The notes beneath the pieces were generated by a model. It ran no database searches. It was given only the letters and a program-made list of their open reading frames with translations, and was not told where the DNA came from. From Globodera rostochiensis (taxonomy: Eukaryota > Nematoda > Chromadorea > Rhabditida > Heteroderidae): a DNA stretch of 64,000 nucleotides. Location: assembly GCA_018350325.1 (NCBI GenBank), contig JAEVLN010000013.1, forward strand, positions 744,001 to 808,000, given 5' to 3'. The position numbers and the translations under genes are program-made. This document shows, in pieces, positions 45,844 to 56,967 of this stretch (position 1 is its first letter; the number at the start of each line of letters is the position of its first letter).

Positions 45844-46144
45844 ATGAATTTTACCAAAGTTGGATTTCTTCATGTTTTGCTGCTCATCTGCGTTCTTGGA
45901 ATTGTCAATTCGTCGTCGTTCTTTGATTGTTTATGTCCTCCAAAGGACAAAAAAAATTCGAAGCAAACAAATTCTGAAGGTTTTTGAACACATTTATAAA
46001 ATTACGCACTATATTATTATTTTAATTTTAGCCAAGCTGCTTACGACGAAATCGTCATCGGACAACAGCGAAAAGCTTAAAAAAAGTCCCAAATGCTTTG
46101 AGCATCTTAATAAGTTGAAAGATAAAGAAGGAATTTTTGATTGA
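45844..46144 (+). CDS. Small secreted protein, 82 aa, 2 exons
   Basis: Exons 45844-45979 and 46032-46144 join in phase 1 into 83 codons, across a 52-base intron. The start MNFTKVGFLHVLLLICVLGI is a signal peptide, probably cleaved near VNSS. The mature part is about 60 residues with three cysteines (DCLCPP, KCFEH), Lys- and Ser-rich, ending EGIFD. No family recognised. Size, secretion and lack of domains fit a peptide or effector; cuticular or glandular origin cannot be told from sequence. Confidence 0.65.
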
Positions 46145-46991
46145 TCTATTTATGTATGAACGTCCCATTAGCGATTAAATGCCGATGCTTTTTAATCTTG
46201 TAAAAACCGAATTTAAATCGATAAAAATTCTGTTGTTTGATAGTTTCAAAAAGTTAGTCCGAAAATGAGGACATTGAGACTTCGGGATTTAAAATGCGCT
46301 TTGAGTTTGAGCTCAAGAATAAAAAAAAGGGTTTTGTTATTTGATTGATCATTCTTTTCAATTTTTTTTTATTTTTAAGTCTGCTTTCAATTAAGAGAGT
46401 TCTTCTGATTAAAGGCTCGATTTTTTCTATTTAGTAATCAAATATAAATGCAAAATAAACTTTCATTTTGCTAATTACATCATTACATATTAACATTCGA
46501 ACCAATTTGCCAAATATTTGTCCAAAAATGTCCTCAATGTGCCGTGCCGTTCATTGTCATGGAGACAGAGAATGAATGGATTTCTGTTGACATTCTCATC
46601 ATTTGCCATTTGCATTGGACATACCATTTCTCCCATTGGTATAGTCCAAGCAACATTATTAATAAATAAACCTTTTTATGTCGGAGTATTATTTGAATAT
46701 TAAAATTATTCGTATTCCCATAAAAAATTTGAAATAAAAAATATTATGAGGAGATAGTAATGAATAATAATTTTTTTTTCTAATATTGTTTTAACTTAAA
46801 ACTCGTTTTACTAAAATTCAATATATTCAAAATACTTTTTATTTAATCCATATTCTCGAATTTTCAGACTCCCCCCCCTCCCACTGATTAGGGTTTCTTG
46901 CAGTTTTTAATAATCATTTTAAAATAATTATAAGGCATTTTGAACGAATTTCAATTTTGCCGAACTCCATCGACAATTTATCCGATTATCA
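46145..46991. other. Intergenic
   Basis: AT-rich, no gene recognised; C-run at 46870. Confidence 0.4.
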
Positions 46992-49900
46992 ATGCCATTC
47001 TCGCGCCGTTTGTCCATTGCCAAAAAAGATGAAAACATTTTCAATTCTTTCATGGAATTTTTACGCAGTGGTCTTTGGCAAATTCCGATTAGTGAATTTA
47101 TAGAACAGCATTCAATCGGTAAAATTAAACGTAACAAATTTAAATTTATTATGGGACAAATTTTAACTTTTAAAAACAGAGAGGGGAATCAATATTAATG
47201 CAATTTTTAATGATTTGCTTATTAAAGAAAAACGAATAATGAATTCTTCTATTTCATTTGAAAATAGCAATAAAAAAAATTTGTTGCATATCAATCCGGA
47301 GACTTATTATTAATAAACATTTATTGTTCTAAGTGTTCGATCGGGACTCAAATGTCGTCAGTGTGCCGAGCAGCGCCGATTCACACCAGTCATTGTATGC
47401 CGAGTTCCAAAGAATTGTGCGCGATCTGCTGGAGGCACATTGTTTGGATGTTGGCACGACGCATGATCAGCTAATGGAAGCGTTGAAAAGCACTGAACAG
47501 ACAAAAGAATTGAGCCCAAAAGAAAGGGTGCGTTCGTTGTGTTATGCTTTTTTGAGCTATATGTATAAAAGACTTCTCGAAAAATCAATCAAATCCCTAA
47601 TCAGTTTCTGAATTTAAAAGTTAATGAAAATATTAGAACACTAAGTCCTCCATATTGAAAAAAGAGACCAAAAACCGATTCAGTACCCCAATCATAATAG
47701 GTAATTGTATGAAATAATAACAACAATTCCATATACATCCTAATACGGATAACGGAATAATTTTTTAGCTTCTTTTGGAGCCAATTGTTGCTGCCCAAGA
47801 CTTTGACGTCTTTGTGCCGATGATGATGCGCAAAAATATTGAACTGCAATTGCAGGCATTGAAAATGATTGAGGTTCGTGTAAGAATCGAGGATATCCAC
47901 ACAGAATATACTAAAGCTTAGACTGGGCCTCGGAATATCTCCCCCCAGCGCCACTCCTGTGATTGAACACTCCCTCCTCCTACTCGTGGTGGCTGGTGTG
48001 GACCAAGAACGGAACCTGTCTCCGGACAAACCCCGGAAAATTTCACAAAAATTGACAATTTTCGTTGATTTTTGTTCCGGACATTTATGGTTTTGGAATT
48101 TCGGTTTCTGGGTTTCCGGACATTTTTTTGGCATCCGGTTACATCCCTGGCATCTCAGTCCGAGCTTTACAATATTCTTTAAAACAAAGCATATGAATGG
48201 GCTTTTGCCGAACTCGCTGAAGCTTGGCCAAGAGGAGGCGGCGATGTGGAACGAACTTGGCGACGTTGACGAAACTGATCGTTTCATCATGATCTCCGTC
48301 CTTAAGTATTTTTGCTTCTGATCAGAATTTATAATATAGTTCAAAATTAAATCTTTTTACTTAAAAAACAAAAGCCCATAAATTAAGAGAAAGTCGCGAA
48401 GAATGGGAGCGCGATCAACGTTTGCGCCAGGAACTGCTCGCTCAAATGGAGGCGGCGTTGCACGAGAGTTTACGGGACAAGCCAGCCTTGGAGGAAATGC
48501 GCAGACGTGAACAGACATTGTTGGAACAGGCATTGAATAAGGTGGAATTTTTGAGTTAATCTGAATTGAATTCTGACAAGAATTGCAAGACAATTTGCTG
48601 CAAACCCCAGAATTTGTGATCGAGAATATTCCCGATTTTATTGGTTATTTCTAGTGATGCACGAGACCCAAAATTTCCCGATACGAGACTCGATACCGAG
48701 ATCGAGCCTTGACCCCGAGACTCGAGACCGAGACTCTCGTGCATCACTAGTTATTTCTAAGATTTTGAAGTACTATAAAAGAGCATTAAAACTAGAGACC
48801 GGCATTGGACCAAACCAAAGTTGACCAATATTTTAGTCAAATATTTTGTACAAAAACCCCCATAAATTTTTTGTTTTGGGTTTTAGGTCCGAACTCTAAT
48901 TAAAACAAACAGAAAAATGTTCTAATAAATAAATATATTTTAAATAAATTCTCTATTTAATATAATTTTTTGTTATTAATTTAGAGTGCCTATTCATTCA
49001 AACTTCTGAACCTGAACAATGAGGAAGCTGAAAAATTGCCTGGCACATCTGCCGAAATGGAGCCCACCGAAAAATCGGTGAAATTTGACGAGAAATTCAA
49101 CGTGTTCATAAGCCCATCACCAGCATCAAATACATCAACAACATCTGAGCATTTAAAAGTGTCCAAAATTGTTGAAAAAAGACGGCAAAGCACAAATGAT
49201 TTGTTTAATTCTAATGTAAATGGCACCCAAAGCGGTGAAAAGCAATTAGATAATCCGACAATAAAAGCGGAGAAAAAGCGCATTTCATTGGGCCAACTTC
49301 ATGTACCTCCTCAGCAGCGAAAAGAAGAGTCGAAAGATGTGGTAAACATTGGCCATCAAAAATAGTATATTTTTATGAATTTTTTTGTTTTCTTTAGGGT
49401 TCAGCCCCGTCCCCGAACCCCGACTTTTTTTAGTCGGGGTTTTCGTCCTCGACCCCGACTTTTTTGAATTTTTCGGGGTTTTTGCTGGGAAAATTGTTTT
49501 GGTCGGGGACGAAACCTCGACCCCGAATTTTTCCGCCCCCGAGGGGTCGGTGCTGAACCCTAGTTTGCTTGTCAAAATTTTAGCTACTAGGAAAGGGGAT
49601 CATGCTTCAATACAGCAGCCAAAACTGAACAAATTTAAATCGTTTTATTTTTAAGCAAAAGAGCGGCGACTTAGCATATCGAGTTAGTTTTATGGATAAA
49701 AACGTTTTAATAAATGATGGTTATGTTATTTATTATTATTATTAACATTTAAATAAAATTGTTTAAAAAAATAATACTTTAATTAAAATGTTCAGAGCCT
49801 GCTTAAGGAGCGCGAAGCCATTCCAGAAGGTCAATTGAACGATCGCAGACAGTACTTGCGTGAACAGAGGGACAAATTGTTGAAGAAAAAGAGCAAAGAG

Positions 49901-50449
49901 CGGGAGAAACAATTTATTGTAAAATCAAATTTGAAATTCTTAAAAATCAGTTAAAAAATTTAATTATAGTTTGAATCAAAAAAAAAATCTTAGGGTCCGG
50001 ATTTATAATATGAAATTAGTTAAAACTTCTGAGTATGTTTTAATATGTGCTAAAAAGTAGTTCTAATTCTAAAATTATTTGGAGCAAAGTATGATAGCTT
50101 TTTGCAACAAAAAAACATATAAAATCCGGGCCAATTAAAACAGCGTGCAAATTTTATTGTTAAAATTTGTACCTTTAAAAAATTATGAACATAAAAAATA
50201 TGTATTTGAAGATTAAACGCATAATTTCAGTCATTTTGTACAAAATAAATGTTCATCTACATTTAATAATTTTAAATAGCTAATTAAACTTTATTTAAGG
50301 AAGCAGCCAAGCAGGTCAACGACTCCCGTCCACAGACAGCAAAAGCGGCACGTGAATTAATGGAGCAAAAAAGTGAAGTTGAAGAAGTGCGGCGACGAAT
50401 TGCGGCCAAAATCAAGGCGGAAGTGATGGGCGGCGCCAAAAGCAACTGA
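46992..50449 (+). CDS. cfap-36: CFAP36 (cilia- and flagella-associated protein 36), 441 aa
   Basis: Exons 46992-47118, 47334-47527, 47769-47873, 48190-48305, 48388-48541, 48985-49341, 49796-49918 and 50300-50449 join into 442 codons. The N-terminal BART-like domain is recognisable: NSFMEFLRSGLWQIPISEF, DFDVFVPMMMRKNIELQLQA. It is followed by KESREEWERD and a Lys/Glu-rich coiled-coil C-terminus with RRQYLREQRDKLLKKK, as in vertebrate CFAP36/CCDC104. The BART fold binds the small GTPase ARL3; in nematodes the role is in sensory cilia. Start chosen at MPFSRRLS; no earlier in-frame ATG with support. Introns 5 and 6 host small transposons. It converges with the channel gene, 533 bases apart. Confidence 0.92.
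48652..48749. mobile_element. hAT-like MITE in CFAP36 intron 5
   Basis: 98 bp, terminal repeats TAGTGATGCACGAGA, perfect 8-bp duplication GTTATTTC on both sides. Interior of GAGACTCGAGACCG steps. Confidence 0.95.
49395..49562. mobile_element. hAT-like MITE in CFAP36 intron 6
   Basis: 168 bp, terminal repeats TAGGGTTCAGC, flanked by GTTTTCTT and GTTTGCTT (7 of 8). Interior is rich in GACCCCGACTTTTT and its inverse, resembling the unit of the 57-kb minisatellite. Confidence 0.88.
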
Positions 50450-50982
50450 TCGCGCAAATTGGAACGATTGGAATTAAAAAGTGAAAAATTTTTGCAGAAA
50501 TATTTTAATTACCGATTGTTTACACCAACAATTAAACATTTAACTCGGCGCCCCCAACAACGATTATAAATTGACATTTTGTGAAAAAAAATTCGAAACA
50601 TGTGAAAAATAAAAGCCATCGCACGTGGCCATTCAAAATGTTAAAATTATGCCGGGATCGGGATTTTTGATAAAAACCGGGACCGCAATCGTGAAGCCCG
50701 GATCGGGACCAGCATGTTAAACCGAGATTGGGATTACGACCAAAAAAAAACTATACCCGGGATCGGTATTGGACAATAGGGGAAATTTTTTTTTGTAATA
50801 GTAATGATAAACAAAAATTTTTTTATATTCAATATCTTCCTCATTATGTCAACAACTTCAATTGTCTCATCACCATCACCCTTCTAATATGGAAACGCGA
50901 TTCCGTTAAAAATTTATTCATTCAAAGATATTACCGTTAAAATGTACAAAACCCGAAAGCAAAATAATAATATATTATTTCA
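50450..50982. other. Convergent intergenic
   Basis: AATAAA at about 50610 for CFAP36. 50650-50780 has GGGATCGGGATTTTTG-type steps, probably an element remnant. Confidence 0.45.
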
Positions 50983-53900
50983 TCATTCAAACTGCAAATA
51001 TGCCAAATGGAATGACCAATAGGCGAGGTGAAACAAAAGGAAAAACAGTGGGAAGGCGATGCGCGAGAACAAATCCACCTGGGACGGTCGCACCTATAAA
51101 TATAAAAATTCGGAATTCTCGAGATTTAAAATTGCACATGAATATGACGCCAAAATAATACGGCATTTTTAGACGGAGAGTTACAGTACTTTTTTGATAT
51201 TTAAAAATTTAAAAAATATAATCCGACCATTAAGCAACTTCCAGGACGCCTCGACGACGACGCGTTTGCAGCAGCCGCTGACAGCCGCCCGTCCGGACCG
51301 GTAAGCGCGAACATCACCGCCTCGTCAGGCCCGAAGAAGCCTAAGCTGCATCGACTGGCGCCTCTGTGGTTACTGTTGGGATAGCTGCCGGTGTTGGTGG
51401 CAGCCGCTGGCCCTGTGGATGCCGTCATTGTTGCTGCGTGAGGATGAAGGTTGAACAACGGAATGCCGGTTATCTCAGTGCCACCATTCTTGTAAAAAAT
51501 TTATATATATATTTTTTCAAATGTTTAAATAAAGAATAAACACAAAAAAAACATTTTTACTGTGATCACTGTGGACAGTCTGCGTGCCAGCGGTGTTGCT
51601 GAAGCTTGACGCCGGAGGCCGGGCTTGCGTTCCCGAGGCGTTCGGTAAGGCTGCTGAAATTATTTGTCCGTCAACAGAAATTGCGTCAGTATTTATTAAA
51701 GGTAGAAAAAGGTGTTTTAGGAGTATTCGAGGGAGTAGAGTTGAATTTTGAGGCCAAATTGATTTTTGGAAAATTTAGAATTTTCAATGACGCATTTTTC
51801 CGGGAGCCGTTCAGCTCAAATATTTAAAATGTAATCAACATTCAATTCGTATGTACATTCTGGTGCAGTGGTGCCATCATTTTCAGTGTGCCGTCCTCCA
51901 ACTCCCGAAAGCAGACGGTGGACGAGCGCGGCATCACCGACGACGACGTGGACGAGATCTTTTGCCGTTGTCGTTTCATCAGAAAGCCAACCGTCGCGTA
52001 CTCCAGCAACGAAGCGAACACAATGAAGAAGCAGACGCCAAGAAAAATGTCCAAACTCTTCACGTAGGACACCTGCGGCGAATATTTTTTGAATTTTTTA
52101 GCGAATTTTTTAAACAATTTTTCTCTAACGAATTTTGCTCCGTTTGCTCAGTTATTAAAATTTAGAGTTGGTCGGGGCCCGGCCTGGTACTGAAATGTTC
52201 AATTTTTTCCATTTGGTATTGAAATTTTAGTTCCGGTGTTTCAACTTTCAAAACTCCCTTAATGGTCTCGGATCTCGATCCCGACCAACTTTACTTTAGG
52301 TAATGATGCATTGGTTGACGTCATCAGCGTTGTTTGTGTAAGTACAGTGGTCACACATGAAATAAAATCATTTTTATTTTTTAATTTTAATAATTTTACC
52401 AATTGTAACACGGGCTTGTGTAGCTTCCCTGTTTAGGAAAAATGAGACCCATGAGATCACGACGATTAGCGATGATGGGAAGTAAATTTGTATGAGATAG
52501 AAACCTACAATTATTTTTTATATTTTATTCAATGTCTGAAAATCTAAAATATATTATAAAAAAAATATTAATTTAATACATGCCAAGATTGCGCTTAAAA
52601 GTGAAAGATGCAGTCAGGCGGGAGTAGTTGCCTTAATCGAATTCAATTAAAAATTAATGATTAATTTCAATTAAGTATCGTCAAATTTGGAATTATTAAA
52701 AATCGTTTTTTAACGAATTTTTAAATTTCATGTCACATTTACCAGTGCTTAACGAAATGGTCCGTTCCACTTGGTAATGCCCGCCGATGGTGAAGTGTGC
52801 CAGATGCACATCGTCATCAATGGTTACCGGCTTGTTGGGGTGCCAATGGTAAATGATGTCACTGGTGCTGTACCCGTAACTCTTAATTTAAAAATATTTA
52901 TTGTTTAACAAACCATTACAATTTCCAAGACCGTATAAATCCGTTTAAATAAATCAATAATCTTAAATTTTGTTTCAATTTGGTAACCTCAATTTCCAAG
53001 GCGCACACTTGCACGTCAAGTGGGAACTGAATTAAAAATAAATAAATTATTATTGAATTATAAATATAAAAGTCAAAACCCCTAAACAAGGCATCCAACT
53101 CGTATAAAAATTACCGTATGCAACCCCATCGGACAATTTGCAGTCACAGTAAGGCGAATACTTCGGATCACATTTCCTAAAAAGGCAAAATGATAAAAAT
53201 AAATTAATTTATAAACATTTTAAGAATAATTGTGAATGTATACGTTTACCGTTGCTGTCAATGCGAAGAAACGAATTGTGTGATGTTGTCTCATGAAAAT
53301 AGGACTTTTTCTCACTAAAAACAACAAAATGATTAATCGATCTGACCAAATAAAGAACAGGCAAGTTCTTTATAGGAATTCGGTTTCCGGACTTTTTGGC
53401 AAAAAAGTCCTAATTTTAGAAAAATTAGTGGATTTTTTCGTAAACTGATACAGATCACCGGGGTCTTTTTCATTATACCTTTTTATACATAACCCCCTAA
53501 AAATATTTTGAATTATTTTTTTACTTCGGAAAAAAAGTGTCCGGTGTCCAAATTGATTTGACCATATCAATGCCAACCGTCAAATTGTCATGGCCTTTGA
53601 TCGCTGTAAAGGCCAAGCGTTTGTCGTGCCAAAATTGACGCAAGTATAAATCGACAGTATAATCCTATACGATAGTTTATAAAATAAATTACGTTGTTTT
53701 AAATTATCGAATAAATTTTCTTTTTTTCGCCCATTTTTTTAAAATGAAATCGAATTTATACCATGGAAACTTCGGATATGGCACTGATAGTAATCACATG
53801 AGCAGTTACATTAACAATTGTTGGAGCTCCTGATTTTTATTAAGAAAAAAAATTTTAATGTTTTTAAGATTAAAAAGATTTCAATAATACCGCCAAAGTC

Positions 53901-54978
53901 TGGCCGAATTCGTCGATCATGACTGGCAATCAATGCATTCAGAACGCGTGTCATGTTGTACTCGAGGTTGGTATTGTACACGCTAAAAGTGACCAATTCT
54001 AAGATTTTTTAACCAATTTTTTTAATTATTAAAAATTAAAAATTGCATTTCAAAACGATTTTAACATTTTCCAATAAAATATTTAAAGTTGCATTCTTTT
54101 CACGTTTTCACACAGCTTTTTCTATTTTTACATGGCATAATCATCTTGCGGCAAAAAAAATTTCACACATTTATCACAAATTGTCCGGAAATTGGCCAAT
54201 AATTGAAGCCTCATCAAAAATGTCACAAAATGTTCTCATGTGCGTTTGGGCAATTTTTTGTTGTTAAAAAGCATAAAATTTGTGCCGGACAAATACGTGC
54301 CAAAGGAACACACGGCCCACAATTATAACTCCAAAACAAAAAAAACGAAAAAGCGTAGTCATGCCAATTTGATCAAAGTCATCGATATAATGGAAAATTA
54401 GATTTGATTGATGAAAAATCAGAGATGTCGTCCGTTCCGTATTCCATAAAATTCCGTTTAGGTCGTTCCGAATTCTGTGTTCCGTATTTTTTGGGCATTC
54501 CGTAACTCAGTATTCCGTGTTCCGTTTTTTTAACACGGACGACATCCCTGGAACAAATGATATCATTTAACAAACCCAGCCGGATGCTGTTTCTGCTTGT
54601 TGTACTGCTCGCCATCCTTGGGTTGTTTTTCTTCAGCATTTGAAGGCAATTCAGCACTGAATGTTGCGGACTCATACTGTTGCCGATAAGCGTGTTCCAA
54701 GGATTGTTGAAAATGAGGCGGGGGAGATGAAGCAATTGACTACATTTGTTGAAAATTTTTATAAAATTTGAAAGTTCAATGATAAAATAATATAAATTCA
54801 TAATTAATTTTTGAAAATATTCTACCATTTCCAATAAAGGAGGCCCTCCATCAGGCAAGGACATGCTTAGCAATAGGACAGGCCAAAGCAGGAACACAAT
54901 TACATGGAGTACATACAGCGGACTTGGACGACATGTTGATGAGTCCATTTTAAAATGCCATTTTCTTTGTCTGGCCAT
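50983..54978 (-). CDS. GABA-type Cys-loop chloride channel subunit, ~605 aa
   Basis: Exons: 54826-54978, 54576-54739, 53891-53982, 53762-53829, 53525-53664, 53250-53314, 53115-53176, 52988-53026, 52743-52881, 52584-52631, 52400-52504, 52295-52356, 51857-52072, 51561-51653, 51228-51488, 50983-51093. All phases agree (606 codons). A signal-anchor-like N-terminus is followed by the ligand domain ([33 protein letters not shown]), the Cys loop (C, 13 residues, C) and LEIESYGY. M1 ([20 protein letters not shown]) is followed by QAR before M2, consistent with anion selectivity. [20 protein letters not shown] is M4. Nearest type by eye: nematode GAB-1/LGC-37/38-like GABA-A subunits. Intron 10 needs a GC donor; intron 11 lacks an AG acceptor. 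A start at 54948 is also possible. Confidence 0.88.
52163..52293. mobile_element. Small inverted-repeat element abutting exon 12
   Basis: 131 bp; ends TAGAGTTGGTCGGG and, inverted, TAAAGTTGGTCGGG. No clear target duplication. A related end is at 59930-59953. It fills more than half of channel intron 12 and its terminal T forms the second base of the donor GT. Confidence 0.7.
54420..54550. mobile_element. Small inverted-repeat element in channel intron 2
   Basis: 131 bp; ends CAGAGATGTCGTCCG and, inverted, CAGGGATGTCGTCCG. Interior of GTTCCGTATTCC steps. Target duplication unclear (5 of 8). Confidence 0.75.
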
Positions 54979-56967
54979 ATTCCAATAATTGATAAAGTAG
55001 TTTTTATTCAATTATTTATTTGCCGTTATGGTTACACATGTATGTAGGGGAAAGCGAAGCTCCAATTAGGCTTCATCCGTTGGAGAACTATTTGTTTATG
55101 ATTAGGGAAAGGTTTATTTTTTGAAAATAATACTTTTTCCCTGCTGCTGAAGGGGCAGAGGCCGGATTTGTTTTTAATAATATGCATGCGTCATACCTTC
55201 TTTATGATAATATTAGAATTTTCATCAAGAATTTTCTGAGAAAAACAAAAAAGATTCCATTTATAACCATTTTTGTTTAAGCATTGGTCGATAAAAAATT
55301 ATTTAAGCAGAAGCTTTTTTTAATTATTGAGAAGGTAATTATGTACCCGACATTTCAGATGAGGACAAAATGAGGAGCGTTAAAACAAAAGTTAACCCAA
55401 TTCTTCAGCGCCTAAATCAAAAAGAATGAAAAAACCCTAAAAATTTTCAGTAAATTTCAAAATTTTATTAAAACCTCCACAATTTAATTCTATAATAATA
55501 ACCGAATATACTTTTGTAATCCCACCGAGGGGATTATTTTTCAACACCCTCAGAAAGGATGACATTATTAGGGGGTGCGGGATTATTAGAAGAGAAAAAC
55601 GAATGGGCTTTGTGAGAGAAACGAGATTTTTTCTCTTGGATAACCGGAATTGCCCTGAACCGACTATTAAGGCTCATTTGTCAGCTGGAAAAGGCAAAAA
55701 CAATTGATTTTAAAAAGAAAGAAACCCCTACGAAATACATTATTATTGACTAAAATAAATAAATAAATATTTCTATTAATTTTTATTGGTTTAAATAAAA
55801 CATTCTCAATCTCTTTCATATTGAGAAAATATACCTTTTAAAAATTAAAATATTTCTTTTCTTGGCCCATGCACCCGCCGGCATAATGCCATCGACAAGG
55901 AATAGGCAAAAGGAGGCTGGAGGAAGCTCATCAATTAAAGGGAGGGACCAAAGCGGCGCTGTCAACATTTAAAGCTGGCAAAAATAAATGCCACGGCACA
56001 TTTCTTCCATTTGGCAAGACAAATTTGCATATTTTCATGACCAAACCCGAAATGTGCAAAAAAATTTTGATTTTTTTAATGCTTATTGTACATAATGAGA
56101 TCATCCCCCCACTAAAAATGCTTCATTTGAAAATGTCAAAAATATTTACGACTCATTTAGATTAAAAAAAGATTAATCAAATTCGAGCATTCTGACTTAG
56201 ACGATTTATGGGAATATTTGATTTTTCAGAAACGCAAATATGTTAGCCAAAAAGTACCTAGGTAAATTATTTCTTTTTGAGATTTATAATTATGGGTTTC
56301 TTTCACAAATTGAAACTTTTTTAATTTCCTAATCAATATTGCCCAAATGCTAAGGGTAAGAAGAAAACAATGTGTCCAAAAGTACGCCCTAATGTCTAAG
56401 TCACGTCATCCGTTAACACATTGTCCAGACAAAAAATGTGCCATGCCAAAGAATGCGGAAGAAAACATGGAATTTTGAAGTAGGGACTCAAACATTTTTT
56501 GAAAGGTTGGCGCTCGCGGCACATTGGGGCTCTGTTGAGATGCAATATTGCACATGCACTTGTATGAGGAATTTGATGTGTTAAATGGATGGAAAGTTGA
56601 CGAGATTATGAGGGGAATACTTGAGACAAATTTAGTTCACAAATGCATAAGGATTGATGGATGGTGAACAAAGTGGCAAAAAATGAAGAGGAGGTGGTAA
56701 AAAAGAAAAGCAAGAGAAAAAGGAAGGAATGAGAAAGATTTCAAAAGTTATTGTCTGGAAAACTGTTCCAAACGCCAATTTTCCGGGTAATTTTCCGCAT
56801 TTTTCGCCAAAAGTCCAAGATTCCGGACCCAAAAATGCCGGATTAAGTGGAGAACAAAACAAAATTATTGGCAAAATGAATACATTAAATTTTAAATATA
56901 CACTGTAATTCTTAAATAAAGAAAATTTGAGTAATCAAAAATGCGTTCTTTATGGGTGTAAATTTTC
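54979..56967. other. Intergenic with module relic
   Basis: AT-rich, no gene supported. 55530-55600 resembles the upstream module of the multi-HTH genes (GGATTATTTTTCAACACC, GGTGCGGGATTATTAGAAG). Confidence 0.5.

Noticed and set aside
47601..48344. 247-codon minus-strand ORF
   Set aside because: Covers CFAP36 exons and introns in antisense; no signal or domain, and CFAP36 on the plus strand explains the conservation.
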